64,000 bases of DNA from Undaria pinnatifida (taxonomy: Eukaryota; Sar; Phaeophyceae; Laminariales; Alariaceae). The translations under genes were made by a program, and so were the position numbers. Positions 1-11,479 of this stretch are shown here, piece by piece. The notes under the pieces were generated by a model. It was given only the letters and a program-made list of their open reading frames with translations, was not told the origin of the DNA and made no database searches. The stretch covers positions 13,624,487-13,688,486 of the forward strand of contig JABAKD010000027.1 of assembly GCA_012845835.1 (NCBI GenBank). The letters run 5' to 3'. Positions within the stretch are counted from its first letter, which is position 1. Each line of letters starts with the position of its first letter.

Positions 1-2330
1 GGTCTCGCTAACAATCCGCGCGGCCACTAGCCCAGAAAAAATCCACGGCATGTGATATCTTCTTCAATCCCACCATCGAAAAGTGGGGTCGACTACCACG
101 AGGCTGTATCTCCAGAAAATTGTCTATCAGCAGAGAGCGTAAACCCCTAGCAAACGCTAGCAACTCCGAGTCCGTGTCCCTGTGCCGTCGTTGGAATTAC
201 TGGGGATTTTAGCGTCGACAACGATCCTTGAGAGGGGTGGCCAGAACTAGAGTTCACCGCGGCTGGTTTGGACGCAGAGCGAGCGACTGTAATTGAATTA
301 CGAGCGAAAGCGATCCATAAACAGTGCTGCCTACTTGGTACATTGCAACTCTCCGTTGTGCTTAGCACGCCCCCCTCCGGCATATGCCTACTGTACTACT
401 TCGCTAAATATGAAGACATCATACGCGATGGCACGCAAACAATAGTTTTCGACGATGCTGACTGCGCCCAGGTGAGTTGAGTTATTAATTGACGATCTCC
501 AAAGATCCCAACCATACCGAAGTCGCATTTTTATTGCGGTCGTGACAGTGAGCCAATTATAGTCAATGCGGTCAAACTTTGTGTGGCGCCGTACAACGGT
601 ATAGCCCCAATGATCTACGAAGCAATCGAGCCGCCCTGTCCAAGATATTTCTTTGTATTGTCTACCCATAGCTATGCAGCCCCCCCCGTCCCCCCCGCCG
701 CAAGCACGTCTAAACTCACCTTGATGAGATAAAATCGAAGGCCGGATCCAATAGGCCAAGGTCTTCCGCACCCGGCTTAATTTTGTCGGGGGCCCCAACT
801 GAGACTTGCCGTCTGGGGCGCTGGAAATTGGGATGATAGGAAGAGAGATTTTGGGGACGGGCGATAAGCAGCAAGGCGATATTTCCGCCAACCGGTCATG
901 ACGTACGAGGCAAGCAATCGTTTGCAATCCCAGGTACACGCACGAAACAAGGAAAAAAAAGGCGCCTGAGACGCGACCTCATTGTACTCGCTCACATGGT
1001 TCGCACTCCAAGCGCAATCTTTATCTTTGTCACCTGTGATTCTTCAAGTGTTTTTTGAGTGAATTGGTACTCAACCCCGACACGATATATGAGTTTGAAA
1101 CTTACCAGCACAACCTAACGTATCACTGTGCTTGCTAGGACAGAACGACTGCGCGAAGTATCATTTTCTTCCGGCCCAACGGGCGTCTTCTGCTTGACTC
1201 GCTGCCTTGTCATACCAAAACAGTGGCGGCCGGACAGATTCGACCACAAAGAAAGTAGAAAACATCAAGGGGCAAACGGCGGTATGCTCATCAATGCATA
1301 TTTCACACTGACGGGGCGGTTTTGGATTCAAGCACCAAAATTGAAAACTGAACGTAGAAGTGTATTACATGGGCAGAGCACATGAACATTTACAACTGAC
1401 TCTCACCGCATCGCTCTCCCCGGGAATGCTATGCATGGTTTTGCGCCAATGTCGTCCGTCACGGCTCTGAGCCCCACTCCACGAACAGGCGCATGATCGG
1501 TGCGCGTGGTGGCCTTCACGCCCACCGCGCAACGTCCTAAAAGAGTGGTAGGGAACAGCATCACCAGTCACACGTCAGCAGGCAGAAATAGTCTGGACGC
1601 CATTACGCCAGTACTGTACATCTGAGGAGGGGAAGAACGTGAAAGGATGTGAGGTATGGGATGGAAACAAGTTCAAGAGATGAACGTCCACGGTAGAACG
1701 TGACGCATCACACGCGTTGCGGTGCACGTTGCTCAAGCCTGAACGAGACATGGACGAATCGTCCCTCCGCGCCATCTACTCGACAACCAGTCAACCTCAC
1801 CTTAACGTGGCGGAATCCTTTCCCCTTGTCCGCGTTTCTCACTCCTGCCAAAGGCCGTATCGTGCTCCCGATGGATGCTTCGGCGTTGAGGATCCCATAA
1901 ATCTATGAGCATTTTTTTTCAAGAAGCAAGGGCGAAGAGAGAAACGGTGCTGTACAGATGCTGCTGACTCCTATCTTGGATGACTTGAGGTTCCTACCAA
2001 CCAGAATACAGTACCTGTGCACTTAACAACCTGTGTACTTGGACAATCTGTGTAAGTGTACGTAAGTATACGGCGACAGTTGCTCGGCGATACGAACAGC
2101 AGGACACCGTAAACAACAGCAATAACATCCTCAACAGCTAGCGGAACCGACACAGCTACTACTGATACTGTACAGCATAAACCCCAGTTTTTGCAGCGGC
2201 TACTGCTGCTTCATGTGACAGTTGCTGTTGCCATGCCTATCACTGCCGCTGTTATTCCACACCTGGGAAAACAGTATATCGACTACGTGCGCGGTGTGCA
2301 TGTTGTCCGGCAATACGGTACGTGCGTTGG
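1..2330. other. Region without a supported gene
   Basis: No open frame here shows a recognisable domain, codon bias or splice pattern. The longest frames overlap each other on both strands and look like chance. I see no transposon ends. The left part of the window therefore holds nothing I can name before the CAG-type repeat near 2340. Confidence 0.5.
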
Positions 2331-2339
2331 GGAGCCGCG

Positions 2340-2385
2340 GGCAGCAGCAGCAGTAGCCGTAGAAGAAGGACAGCAGCAGCAGTAG

Positions 2386-2416
<31 letters not shown>

Positions 2417-2431
2417 AGCAGCAGCAGCAGA
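2340..2431. repeat. CAG/TAG trinucleotide microsatellite
   Basis: Interrupted run of CAG units with TAG and CCG variants. TAG interruptions on the + strand argue against a translated polyglutamine tract. The surrounding 2.1-2.7 kb is generally rich in CAG/CTG, CCG and GTT triplets. Confidence 0.85.
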
Positions 2432-3261
2432 GGTCTAAAATAGTAATTGACACAGCTTCTATCACTCTATACATGTAGCAACCCAGTTGCCGCTGCTGCC
2501 GCTGTCACGCGTTGCTGTTGATGGTGAACCTTTTTCCGCCAATGTCCTCCACATGTGACTACGCGATGACTGTGCTCAACGCGTGCAATAATAGGATGCC
2601 GCAGACAGCAGCCGCGACCGCCGCAGCAGCCGCTCAAAGCAATGTGCATTACCTCCACCACTGTACAGTAGCAACCCGAGCAGTCTGTTACCCTCTGCGG
2701 TGTACCTAGTACTGTTACCGCTGCTGTCCGCGGCCTATTGTTGTTGCAACACAGCAGTTAGTTGGTAGCTGCTGTTTCGTGCACTGGTTGTATCCGTGCG
2801 CTATGTATTCGTGCAATGGAGCGTACGAAGACACCGCCTACAAACCTGACCAGAATCTAGTCAAACGAAGCCTACGAGACAACGATACACAACCAATCAA
2901 GCGCATGAAAGTACCAGCGAAAGCATCACCCTTCTACTCACGGTATTGCTGCATGTTGCTGGCCTTGCTGCTGCGCGTACGGCACGGAAAACAGACTCGC
3001 CCGGTCAGGTCAAGGCTCCAGTGTCGCTCCAACTAGACCCGATCTGTATCGCTTTTTTGGCGGTGGTGGTTGTCGACGCAGGGGGCCATCCTCACCGAAA
3101 ACGTTGGCTTATTAGGGTCTACCGGTATGTGCACGGTGATCCCCAGCTCATGACATTCCAGGAATGTGTGTAGAAGGGCATTCGGGCTTCTAAAATGTGG
3201 GTTGTGTTCGAGTGGGGAGCGTGCAGAGCAGTTTGAATTGCGGCGCGATGCAAAGCAAATG

Positions 3262-3382
3262 CAAAGCAGAATAGAGCCTTTTGATTGGTCAATGCAAAGC
3301 AAAATGGGGTTTCGATACAATGGGTGCATTACGATGCAAAGCAAATAAAGCTCTATGATTGGTCAATGCAAAGCAGATCTGG
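3262..3382. repeat. Pair of ~45-bp direct repeats around GATTGGTCAATGCAAAGCA
   Basis: Two near-identical blocks start at about 3262 and 3336. Each contains GCAAAGCA, then a short A/T-rich spacer, then GATTGGTCAATGCAAAGCA. GCAAAGCA occurs about five times in 120 bp. ATTGG is a CCAAT-box-like core on the minus strand, but no gene start is nearby, so a regulatory role is not supported. Confidence 0.7.
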
Positions 3383-3673
3383 CCCGGTGCGTTCAAGACT
3401 CGCCACACCATTCCGCAGCGTAAGCAATACACCCCCCCTTAAACTTGTACATCTGCGGGGCACCCTGGTTCAGATTTTTTTTTCGTCTTTATAGCGGGGA
3501 GTTGACTTAAGAAGTGCGTCTTTAAGCGGGGTTTGACTGTATTATTGAGTTACTTCTACGAAGGGTGACATCGAAATTTAAAAAAATGTGTGAATAGAAG
3601 GGTAATAAAAAGGATGGAGCAAAAAATACCATAAAAATAAAATGTATTCATACTGATTCATGACATCATAGAC

Positions 3674-3695
3674 TAGACTATACATGTATAGTCTA
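3674..3695. repeat. 22-bp perfect palindrome (TAGACTATA core)
   Basis: The sequence reads identically on both strands: TAGACTATACA followed by its exact reverse complement. The half-site TAGACTATA recurs through the window far more often than expected (see findings). Confidence 0.9.
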
Positions 3696-3869
3696 ATAAT
3701 TCAACAACAAAACAGAGAGTACACATACATATAGGGTTGCCAGCCCTTCCTTGCCTATTTTTTTGCCCGCCTGTTCATTGCGGTTGGCATTGAATCGCCG
3801 AACCAACTTGCTGGATTCACGGAAGAGGTGCATCTCTATCATCTCGTCTCTCTTAGCTCTATCTAGGAG

Positions 3870-3872
<3 letters not shown>

Positions 3873-3951
<79 letters not shown>
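3873..3951. repeat. (GTT)n microsatellite, about 26 units
   Basis: Uninterrupted GTT (CAA on the minus strand) repeat of about 79 bp. It gives long polyC or polyQ runs in artificial translations. No flanking coding signal is visible, so I treat it as a plain microsatellite. Confidence 0.97.
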
Positions 3952-4066
3952 ATTCGCATCGTTACACGAACACACTGCTTGGTGTCCTGGATGTAGATGC
4001 ATATCATGGGTGCAAATATCCGATTAATATCCGTATGATGTGAAAGGAAGGGCACATGCATATACA

Positions 4067-4170
4067 AACCCGTAATACGCGCGATTGGAGTATCACAAAC
4101 AGCGTGTAAAGATGAGTTTCGACAAAATTTCCGATCTCACAGCTGGAGTGTATTTCCATTTTTATAATAT
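4067..4170 (-). mobile_element. MITE family A, left-end fragment
   Basis: Reverse-oriented piece of the family A element. It shows the complement of ACTCCAGCTGTGAGATCG, the TTTTGTCGAAACTCATCTTT block and the GCGCGTATTACGGGT block. Only about 100 bp of the roughly 225-bp unit remain. Confidence 0.8.
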
Positions 4171-4266
4171 AGTCTACACAGCCCGCTATGATTATACGTG
4201 TTCGCTCCACAAACGCGTGAGCGTGACGTCGAGGTATCAAGCGGATATATCATACACGACGTTCTA

Positions 4267-4340
4267 AGGGCTCCAGCAACTTTGTGTGACCACGGACTTT
4301 AGGTGTTTGACAAGGGTTAATGTGAAACAGCAACACGACG
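4267..4340. repeat. Dispersed repeat GGGCTCCAGCA, copy 1
   Basis: About 75 bp beginning GGGCTCCAGCA and continuing with TGTGACCACGGACT, TTGACAAG and GTTAATGTGA. It is shared with 8237-8310. No termini or coding sequence are visible, so the class is unknown. Confidence 0.7.
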
Positions 4341-4560
4341 CACGTGTGCACACGAAAATAACTGTCTGCCTACTGGGTGTCATCTCAAACTGAAACGAAA
4401 TTTCGGTACATGCACACCACCACCCTTCAACCGTTAACCGGCTGATTGCTCGAAAATATCCGAAGATCATGTGGAGTAGAGGATAGCAAGGCATAGGACC
4501 AATACGTAGACTAGAGGGTCTCCGTTGGATTTCGTTTTACTGCACCTCGCTTCCATTTCT

Positions 4561-5290
4561 TACACAGTCGAAATTTCGACTGGATTCTTCTGGTCCTTCT
4601 TATCGTCAGTCGAGTCGATTTTGTAGTTTTTGTACTTTCCCTAAAGGCGGTCGGTGTGAGGGGGTACTGCTGTACTGCTGTATGGCAGTCGAAAATCGAT
4701 TGGCAGCTCTGTGCCTAGCGCGTTCTGCGCGAGCAACGCGCGCTCGCGCTCGACGAACCTTCGTCCCAGCGAGTTGGTGGCTTTGGGCTTAGAGCCGAAA
4801 GCTATATTCGTGGAGTTGCACTCAGCCGAGAGCCGCCAAAGCTACAGCAGGCGTAGCCGTTGTTGGCAAAATGGGATCGATACCGCGCGCTGCTGCCGTC
4901 GTGTGATACACGCTGCTGGGGAGCGGAGCTCGGAATGCGCCACGATGACTTGCGGCGAGAAGCAACAGCAGTGATAGCGTCAGCGCCTTGTTTGATGCTG
5001 TGCTGTGTGGTACTTGGTGTGGGTGTGTGGACGTGTGGGTGTGTGGGCATGTGGGTGTGTGTTTGGTGGTGGGATGATCGATGCGACGGGCTAAAAAAGC
5101 ACCTGTAAAACTTTTTCGACTGAGTTTTTCGACTGGCGGAGATCCAGTCAAAAAATAATACTCCTTCGACTGGAAAAGTTTACTTTTTCGAGTGGATCCC
5201 CCAGGCGGAAAACTCAGTCGAAAAAAGGTGAGTCGAAAAAGCCCTTTGCCCGATTTGGCCCTCAGTCGAAAAATGCCGTTTTCGACTGAC
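4561..5290. repeat. Cluster of CAGTCGAAA / TTTCGACTG motifs
   Basis: The motif CAGTCGAAA or its complement occurs many times, at 4565-4582 as an 18-bp perfect palindrome, at about 4610 and 4688, and densely between 5115 and 5290. Orientations alternate, so many copies can pair with each other as short hairpins. No gene is associated. Confidence 0.75.
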
Positions 5291-5689
5291 AAATCCCACT
5301 GTGTAAGAAATGGCCTTACCTCATCATCGCGCCGCGTTTCGCACAGAATCTCGGAGTTACGGTTCGCCAATTTCTCACGCACCAGCACTACCTCTACTAC
5401 TGAAGAACTACAAGTTAAAAACGTTGAACGACAAGCAAGCGCAGATCTCCTAGAGTACTGACCGCCCGTGTCGGCTTCACGATACGACATGCATACCTGT
5501 TGTAAACCATGTACATATGCGTTGATGACGACGGCCCTCATTTATAATGATATCAATAATACAGTCAGACCACCACAAACAAGCTGACGTCCCTGACGTT
5601 TGTATCGGATACGTGAGGCGATGTCACGTGTACGCTCTTTTCAATGACCCTCTACTGACTGTCTCTCAACCGTACTGCTGTATGCGTGT

Positions 5690-5885
5690 GTTGTTGACAT
5701 CAAACAGTAGGTATTGCCACCCATCTTCATCCAGCACACCAAGCAGCATCCGTGCTGTTGCCTCATAAAAAGAGCAGGGAGAGACGACGAGCTCTGTGGT
5801 CAAACTACGAGACAGATACACACTGCAAACAAACGAGACAGAGATACGCATTGCAAATGCAGCAGCAAGATTATTTCGCCCTAGT
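5690..5885. repeat. Old diverged copy of the 720-bp duplicated segment
   Basis: Shares the CATCCAGCACACC block, the GCTCTGTGGTCA block and the ACAGAGATA-GCATTG block, in the same order as the first 200 bp of the segments at 7234 and 27203, but is much more diverged. It shows that this is an established family, not a single duplication. Confidence 0.6.
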
Positions 5886-6185
5886 GTAGTGTTCGCCATT
5901 ATTTCTTGCAGTTGCAGTTTTAGCTAATTCATATACAACATCGATAAACTATTACCTTGGTATTATTTATAGTAGTCGTGAGACCACGATAACCTGCACC
6001 TGTTTTGTATTAATAGTGCTATAAATATACTACAGTGTATTTTCATTTTTTATAAAATATACTACCAGGTACGACACAATTAAAGGTCATTTGGTTTGCT
6101 GTACGTTGTGGATGAAACAAGGGGTTCACCCATTCATTCGGGAACGCACATACAGTAACTCATACATGATCTCATCATTATTAAG

Positions 6186-6365
6186 ATATTGGTTTGTTTG
6201 TGGAAGGAGGGAGCCCCGATCAAATACTTCGCGAAGAATTTCGGTACACGTGACAAAATGTCAAATATTGAGTTCTTAGTATGCGCTTAGCAGGTGGTAG
6301 CAAAGGCATGTTGTGCTGGAAATGGCGAAACTACCTGTGTGGCGCTTGGAACTCGATGAAGATAA
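6186..6365. repeat. ~178-bp direct repeat, copy 1 (partner 6610-6785)
   Basis: Begins TATTGGTTTGT, contains GGAAGGAGGGAGCCCC, TTCGCGAAGAATTTCGG and AGCAGGTGGTAGCAAAGGC, and ends GCTTGGAACTCGATGAAGAT. It is nearly identical to 6610-6785. A MITE family A element sits between the two copies. Confidence 0.85.
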
Positions 6366-6437
6366 AACTAGGAATTCACCCATTCGGGAACGCTCATACA
6401 TGATCTCATCATATTATTATTAAAATTAAAATACACT

Positions 6438-6605
6438 CCAGCTGTAAGATGGAATATTTGTCGAAAGCCATCTTTGCAAGCTGTGTGTGATACTCCGATC
6501 GCGCGTATTACGGGTTGTGTGTCATCATTAAGGATATAGGTCGGCGACTCCCCTTGCAACTACACACAGCAGTGTAGCTATCAGGGTCAACAGGGTAATG
6601 GTAGT
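6438..6605 (+). mobile_element. MITE family A, 3'-truncated
   Basis: Starts with CAGCTGTAAGAT and carries the internal landmarks CATCTTTGCAAGCTGTGTG, GATCGCGCGTATTACGGG, TAGGTCGGCGACTCCCCTTG and ATCAGGGTCAACAGGGT. The right terminal repeat is missing and the 6610 direct repeat follows directly. Confidence 0.85.
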
Positions 6606-6609
6606 CATG

Positions 6610-6785
6610 ATATTGGTTTGTGGAAGGAGGGAGCCCCAATCAAATATTTCGCGAAGAATTTCGGCAAACATGACAGAATGTCAAGTTTTGCGTTTGATAT
6701 CGTACGCTCAGCAGGTGGTAGCAAAGGCTAGCGCTGGAAAAGGCAATAGCGTACCTGTGTGGCGCTTGGAACTCGATGAAGATAA
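6610..6785. repeat. ~178-bp direct repeat, copy 2
   Basis: Second copy of the block at 6186-6365, with about ten substitutions and small indels. The repeat-MITE-repeat arrangement resembles a duplication made around or by the insertion. Confidence 0.85.
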
Positions 6786-7233
6786 TCCATGTTGAAAATA
6801 GCTACTTTTGTGGGCCAAAAAGGCAGAAGAAGAGGGAGAAACAAGAGTGGAAAAAAATAAGAGTGTGGGGGGGTGTGAGCTTTCACCAGCGTTCTCGATC
6901 AACCTCCAGCAAGTACGTTGTGGTGACCTAGCTCTTCTAACACAGCAACGTTCCTTGAGGCTTGCTCGCTGTCTACGGTACCTACACCAACGTGCGCTGA
7001 GGGTTTTGTCGTGGAAGCCTTCACGCTTGGCTACTACGTCACAGTCCCGATAGTCAACGACATATCCTATTCCCTGAACGTTGCTTATATTACACGTGAG
7101 CAATTAATTGTACCGCATTATTGTTACTCGTATCAAATTACACCGTAGTGCTCTTCTTATACGTACTAATTTTGCACCACATCGTTGGATCATTTCATTT
7201 GTGCGCAGGCCTTCATGTATCGTGCGATTTCGG

Positions 7234-7953
7234 CTTTGTGTGTGTGTGTGTGTTCTTCACATTAAACCGTTCTTCTACTCGTCGACATCCAGCACACCCA
7301 GTGTCCGTACTGATTCTTCACCCTAGAAAGATCAGCTCTGTGGTCACAAGCCACGACACAGAGATAATGCATCGTAATGCATTCGACAACGCAATGTCAT
7401 GCCCTAGTACTGGGTACGACAGGCACAACATACATACGTCAGCAACAGAAATACATTGGAAGAGAGAAATACGAAATAAAAAAAAAAAAAAAAAATAAGG
7501 AAACAAATAAAAACAAAGATAAAAATAAAACAAAAAATGAAACAAACAAAACAAAGGGGAAATCGAAGAAACAACCCAACCGAAAAGGAGAGCCAAAGCT
7601 CGGAAAAGAAACATAATAAAATGAAATAAAATAAAGTAAAGTAAAACCAAAATAAGATAATCCGAACACGAGCCAAAAACCTGGACACGCAAGGAGGGAA
7701 CAAAGGGGAAAAAAATACCCCAGAAAAAGACGAAAAGTGCTATGTACCTACTAGTCGGCCTGGTACCTTGCTACCCTGTCTGCCATCTCCTTCCTGCCTT
7801 CGTCCACCGCGGTCTCCCTTCTATTCCTCCTGTTGCCCCCCCTGCCCCCATTCCCTTGGACGGCTTTCCTTCTACTCCTCCTGTTTCCCCCCCTCCCCCC
7901 TTTGTGTTCTTCTCATTAAACCAAAATACCTTGTAAAAGAGAGAAACAACGAA
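7234..7953. mobile_element. 720-bp dispersed segment, copy 1
   Basis: Almost identical to 27203-27936. It begins in a GT run, then CACATTAAACCGTTCTTCTAC, an A-rich tract at about 7480-7660, the block CTATGTACCTACTAGTCGG, pyrimidine-rich sequence, and ends near AAAGAGAGAAACAA. It has no terminal inverted repeats, no coding frame that survives in both copies, and no clear target duplication. A partial second copy of its GAGCCAAAGC to AAAATACCCC part follows at 7988-8100. Confidence 0.8.
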
Positions 7954-8236
7954 AGAAACCAAGACAAAATAAAGAAATAAATAAATAAATAAAAAGGGGA
8001 GCCAAAGCACGGGAGATAGAAACATACCCCGAGCATGAGCCAAAATGGACATGCAAGGGGGAAAGAAAGGGGAAAAATACCCCGGAAAAAAGAAACAAGT
8101 AAAAGAAGCTTTAGGTAGGTGTGAAAGCGCAGTATTTCCCGGACGAATTTTGATTTCGTTTGGCTTTGTTGGATATTCCTATTAATAGGCCCCCCCAGCA
8201 CCTTGTCTGATTTCATTTGGTTCTTCGGATCTTCCT

Positions 8237-8310
8237 AGGGCTCCAGCACAATTATGTGACCACGGACTCTAGATTTTTGACAAGAAAGAGTTAATGTGAG
8301 AACAACAACT
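8237..8310. repeat. Dispersed repeat GGGCTCCAGCA, copy 2
   Basis: Second copy of the block at 4267-4340. The last part, with GACAAGAGTT and CAACAACAAC, is repeated again just downstream at about 8320-8370. Confidence 0.65.
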
Positions 8311-8545
8311 GGTCACATACTCTGAATTTTGACAAGAGTTGATATGTATGTGAGGCAACAACAACAACGTTTTCTACCAGAGTACTGCTCAAGAAGTAGT
8401 CGTTGTAGGCACGGCCACGAGAATAGGCTGATGATAGCTATGTTTCTCAACACGAAACAATTGAATGATGAAAATATAACAAAATAACGGCGAAGTTTTA
8501 TGTTTCGTTTTCTCGTTTTATATTATAAAAAATGAAAATACACTC

Positions 8546-8768
8546 CAGCTGTGAGATCGAAGATCTCGTCGAAACTCATCTTTGCAAGCTGTGTGTGATA
8601 CTCCGATCGCGCGCATTACGAGTTGTGTGTCCTCATTAAGGATAGACGTGGGCGACTCCCCTTACAACTACAGAGTAGCTATCAGGGTCAAAAAGGTGAT
8701 TTTAGTCAGTCTGTGCGCGGAAACTATAAAAAAAACCGTTTCTGAGGGGGACAAAATCCGACAGCTGT
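8546..8768 (+). mobile_element. MITE family A, complete
   Basis: About 223 bp, from CAGCTGTGAGATCGAAGAT to AAAATCCGACAGCTGT. The two ends form an imperfect terminal inverted repeat whose best part is CAGCTGTGAGA against CAGCTGTCGGA. It contains all family landmarks and no coding capacity, and serves as one of the reference copies for the family. Confidence 0.9.
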
Positions 8769-8819
8769 GAAGGGAAATGTGTCCTTTTATCAAGTGAACC
8801 CTTGTAAGTCGAATAACCG

Positions 8820-9940
8820 GTGAGGGGGGGGGCGGAGTTTTTGAAGGACGTGGGGGCCTGGTTTTGATCAAAAGCGAGCGGGTTTGGAGGAGGGGGGGGG
8901 GGGGGGGCGGGGGGGGGAAAGGGGGGGCAATTTGTGCATGTAAGCTATAAATCCTTTCAAGGGGATAAATCTGACGGTTTTGGCACCAGTATATTATTGG
9001 GGGGGGGGGGGGGGGCGGGGTTGGGGCGGGGGGGGGGAGGGGGGGGTTGGGGCGGGGGGGGGGGGAGGGGGGGGCAGCTCAATATGTGCGTGGAACTATA
9101 CATTTTTTTGAGGGGATAAATGTGACGGTTTTGGAAATAATGCATCAGTTTATCATGTATATCCTGGGGTAAGTCGTACAATCAGTGAGTAAAGAGAGGG
9201 TGGAGTGTTCGAGGGGTTGGGGTTGGGATGGGTTGGGGGGGGGGGGGGGGGGGGTGGGGGGGGGGGGGCGGGGGGGGGGGGGGGGAAGTGCTTTTTAGGT
9301 GAGGGGTTTGTTATACGTGTAGTGCTAGGTATAGGCGATGGTGCGGGTGATGGGGAAGAAGGGGGCGTTCGAGGCGGGGGGGGGGGGGGGGCACAGCGGC
9401 ATGGATGGCTCTCGAAAGATATCCGGTGCGTGAAGTGTTTATTAATCTGGCGGATTTCGATATTTATTTGGTGGGGCGTTTGAGTAAGGGAGAGCAAGAG
9501 GGGGGGCGGGGGGGGGGGGGGGGGTTCGGAGGTTTAGGTCACAAATATGATATTCAAATACACTTCGGCTGTGAGATCAAAGAGATATGTAGCAGCTTGT
9601 TATACGCGTGGTGCTAGGTCTAGGCGATCGTGCGGTTGGTTGGAAAAGAGGGGGCGTTGGAGGGGGGGGGGGGGAGGGGGGGGGGAAGAATTGAAAACTA
9701 CGTCATAGATGGTCAGAAAGATAATGACGTGATATGAACTGCGTATAGGTGTTTATTACTCAGGCCGATTTCGATTGTGAGTGGGGCGTTTGGACAAACT
9801 AGGCGGAAGGGGAGGGGGCATCGGGGGACGGGGGACGGGGGGGGGAGGGTTGGGGTTTTTTATGAACAAGAGGGTTCAGGGGAGGGGGAGGGGAGGGGGG
9901 GGGGGGGCGGGGGGCGGGACATTTCGATATGTGCGCGGAA
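8820..9940. repeat. Extreme poly-G region
   Basis: About ten G runs of 8 to 23 bases on the + strand, separated by short ordinary spacers, at about 8826, 8890-8930, 9000-9075, 9235-9290, 9378-9391, 9500-9523, 9660-9685 and 9838-9915. Spacers contain pieces resembling MITE family A ends (AAACTATAAATCC, GGGGATAAATCTGACGG). Frames here translate only to Gly or Pro runs. Confidence 0.95.
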
Positions 9941-10138
9941 ACTGTAAATCCTCAAAGGGGACAAACCTGACGATTGAAGCAATAAGACATACCTTTATAT
10001 CATCTGGCTTGTAATTTTTACTATTCTAGAAGGTTTGATGTTCGATGCAGCATGCAACCCAGTGTTTAAGTGTAGTAGATAACGTGTTAAATCTTCATAA
10101 TTTGTTGTTATACTACAACGAAATAAAAATACACACTC

Positions 10139-10363
10139 CGGCTGTGAGATCGAAGATTTCGTCGAAACTCATTTTGCAAGCTGTGTGTAATGCTCCAATC
10201 GCGCCTATTGCTGGGTGTGTGTCACCGCTATTAAGGATACAGGTCGGCGACTCCACTTGGAACTACAGTGTAGCTTGTACCAGGGTCGACAGGGTGACGT
10301 TAATCAACCTGTTCGCGGAACCATATAACCCGTTTTTGAGCGGGACAAAACCTGACAGCTGTC
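10139..10363 (+). mobile_element. MITE family A, complete (first of a tandem pair)
   Basis: Starts CGGCTGTGAGATCGAAGATT and ends ACCTGACAGCTGT. All internal family landmarks are present, with local differences such as GTAGCTTGTACCAGGGT. It is followed after about 36 bp by a second copy in the same direction. Confidence 0.9.
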
Positions 10364-10398
10364 TGTGTAGACTAATATTACAAAAATAAAAAACACTC

Positions 10399-10620
10399 CA
10401 GCTAGCTGTGAGTTCGAAAATTTTGTCGAAACTCATCTTTGCAAGCTGTGCGTGATACTCCGATCATCGCGCGTATTAAGGGGTTGTATGTCCTCATTAA
10501 GGATATAGGTCGGCGACTCCCCTTACAACTACAGTGTAGCTATCAGGGTCAACAGGGTGATGTTAGTCAGTCTGTGCGCTAAAACTATAAAACCCGTTTC
10601 TGAGGGGACAAAATCTGACA
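10399..10620 (+). mobile_element. MITE family A (second of a tandem pair)
   Basis: Starts CAGCTAGCTGTGAG, with a 4-bp GCTA duplication in the terminal repeat, and ends AAAATCTGACA without the final GCTGT. Otherwise it is a full-length family member. Confidence 0.88.
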
Positions 10621-10929
10621 TTTTTATGTGGCATGCATGTTGTGAATGGAGAAAGCCCCGACCAGTTATTTCGGAGCCCTGTTTAAAGCTTGATAGTAAA
10701 TCTTTTAGGGGGTTTTAGGCCGTGACGCCTAACGTCGACCACCCGACCAGAACCCTAACCCAATCCAGCCCCAGCCCACGAGGGGTGCCCTCTGCTTGGA
10801 TGCTGTGGCTTGTGAAGGCTCTACTGTAAGTTGACTCGGCCAGCTTGTGTATGCCGCGAATTTGAAAGCCATTGGGCCGGATCGGGATGCTGTGGCTTGG
10901 AACGACTCTACACTAGGTTTGACTGAACC

Positions 10930-11160
10930 GTACATGATTCCCCTAATAAGCCACGAACAGAGTGCATAATTTATTTCGTGTCTCGACAAAAAAGACACAA
11001 ACACTAATTCGCTACATGCGTAATAAATCTTTCAACACCGCATACAATTCCCCTAAGCTGGCACCAACAGAGTGTGTAACTTACTATGTTGTGTCTCGAC
11101 AAAAATTACACAAGCACTACTATTTGGATGTGATAAATCTTTCAACAGATCACATGAAAC
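10930..11160. repeat. Two tandem ~105-bp repeats
   Basis: Two imperfect units starting near 10936 and 11047. Each contains TTCCCCTAA, CAACAGAGTG or GAACAGAGTG, GTGTCTCGACAAAAA and AATCTTTCAACA. No coding sequence is visible. Confidence 0.75.
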
Positions 11161-11241
11161 AACGAAAAGAACACAAACAACATGATAAGAATACGTGCAC
11201 AGACATACTTAGTAGACTATATCAATTGATATATGGCTGAA

Positions 11242-11477
11242 TCTATAATAGCCCCCCTCCAAATCAGCGATTTTCTTCAACGAAAGTTTCACGACTGCTC
11301 GGCACGAGGAAGAATGGCAAGAAAACGTAATATACATTTTCCTGTTTGCAAAGAAGAAATATTGAACGACGACCGTCGGGATGGCAAAGGTCACCGTATT
11401 TCAGGAGGTACGGCCGGGAGCTGGTTTCAAAGCCGGCGATTTCTTTAAACAAATATTGGGGGGGCTACCGTAGAACG
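11242..11477 (+). mobile_element. MITE family B
   Basis: About 240 bp. Left end reads TCTATAATAGCCCCCC and right end GGGGGGGCTACCGTAGAACG, an inverted pair. Internal landmarks shared with four other copies include AGCGATTTTCTT, ACGAAAGTTTCA, CTTTGCAAA-type sequence, CGTATTTCAGGAGGTACGGC and GGGAGCTGGTTTCAAAGCC. It has no coding capacity. Confidence 0.88.
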
Positions 11478-11479
11478 TA

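Noticed and set aside
3693..4067. Minus-strand frame with a long polyglutamine run
   Set aside because: It is only the translation of the GTT/CAA microsatellite with ordinary flanks; no domain or exon signal.
7318..7703. Phe/Leu-rich minus-strand frames resembling membrane proteins
   Set aside because: They arise from the A-rich tract of the 720-bp segment and differ in frame between its two copies.
8934..10014. Gly-rich or Pro-rich frames on both strands
   Set aside because: Direct translation of poly-G tracts; no coding evidence.
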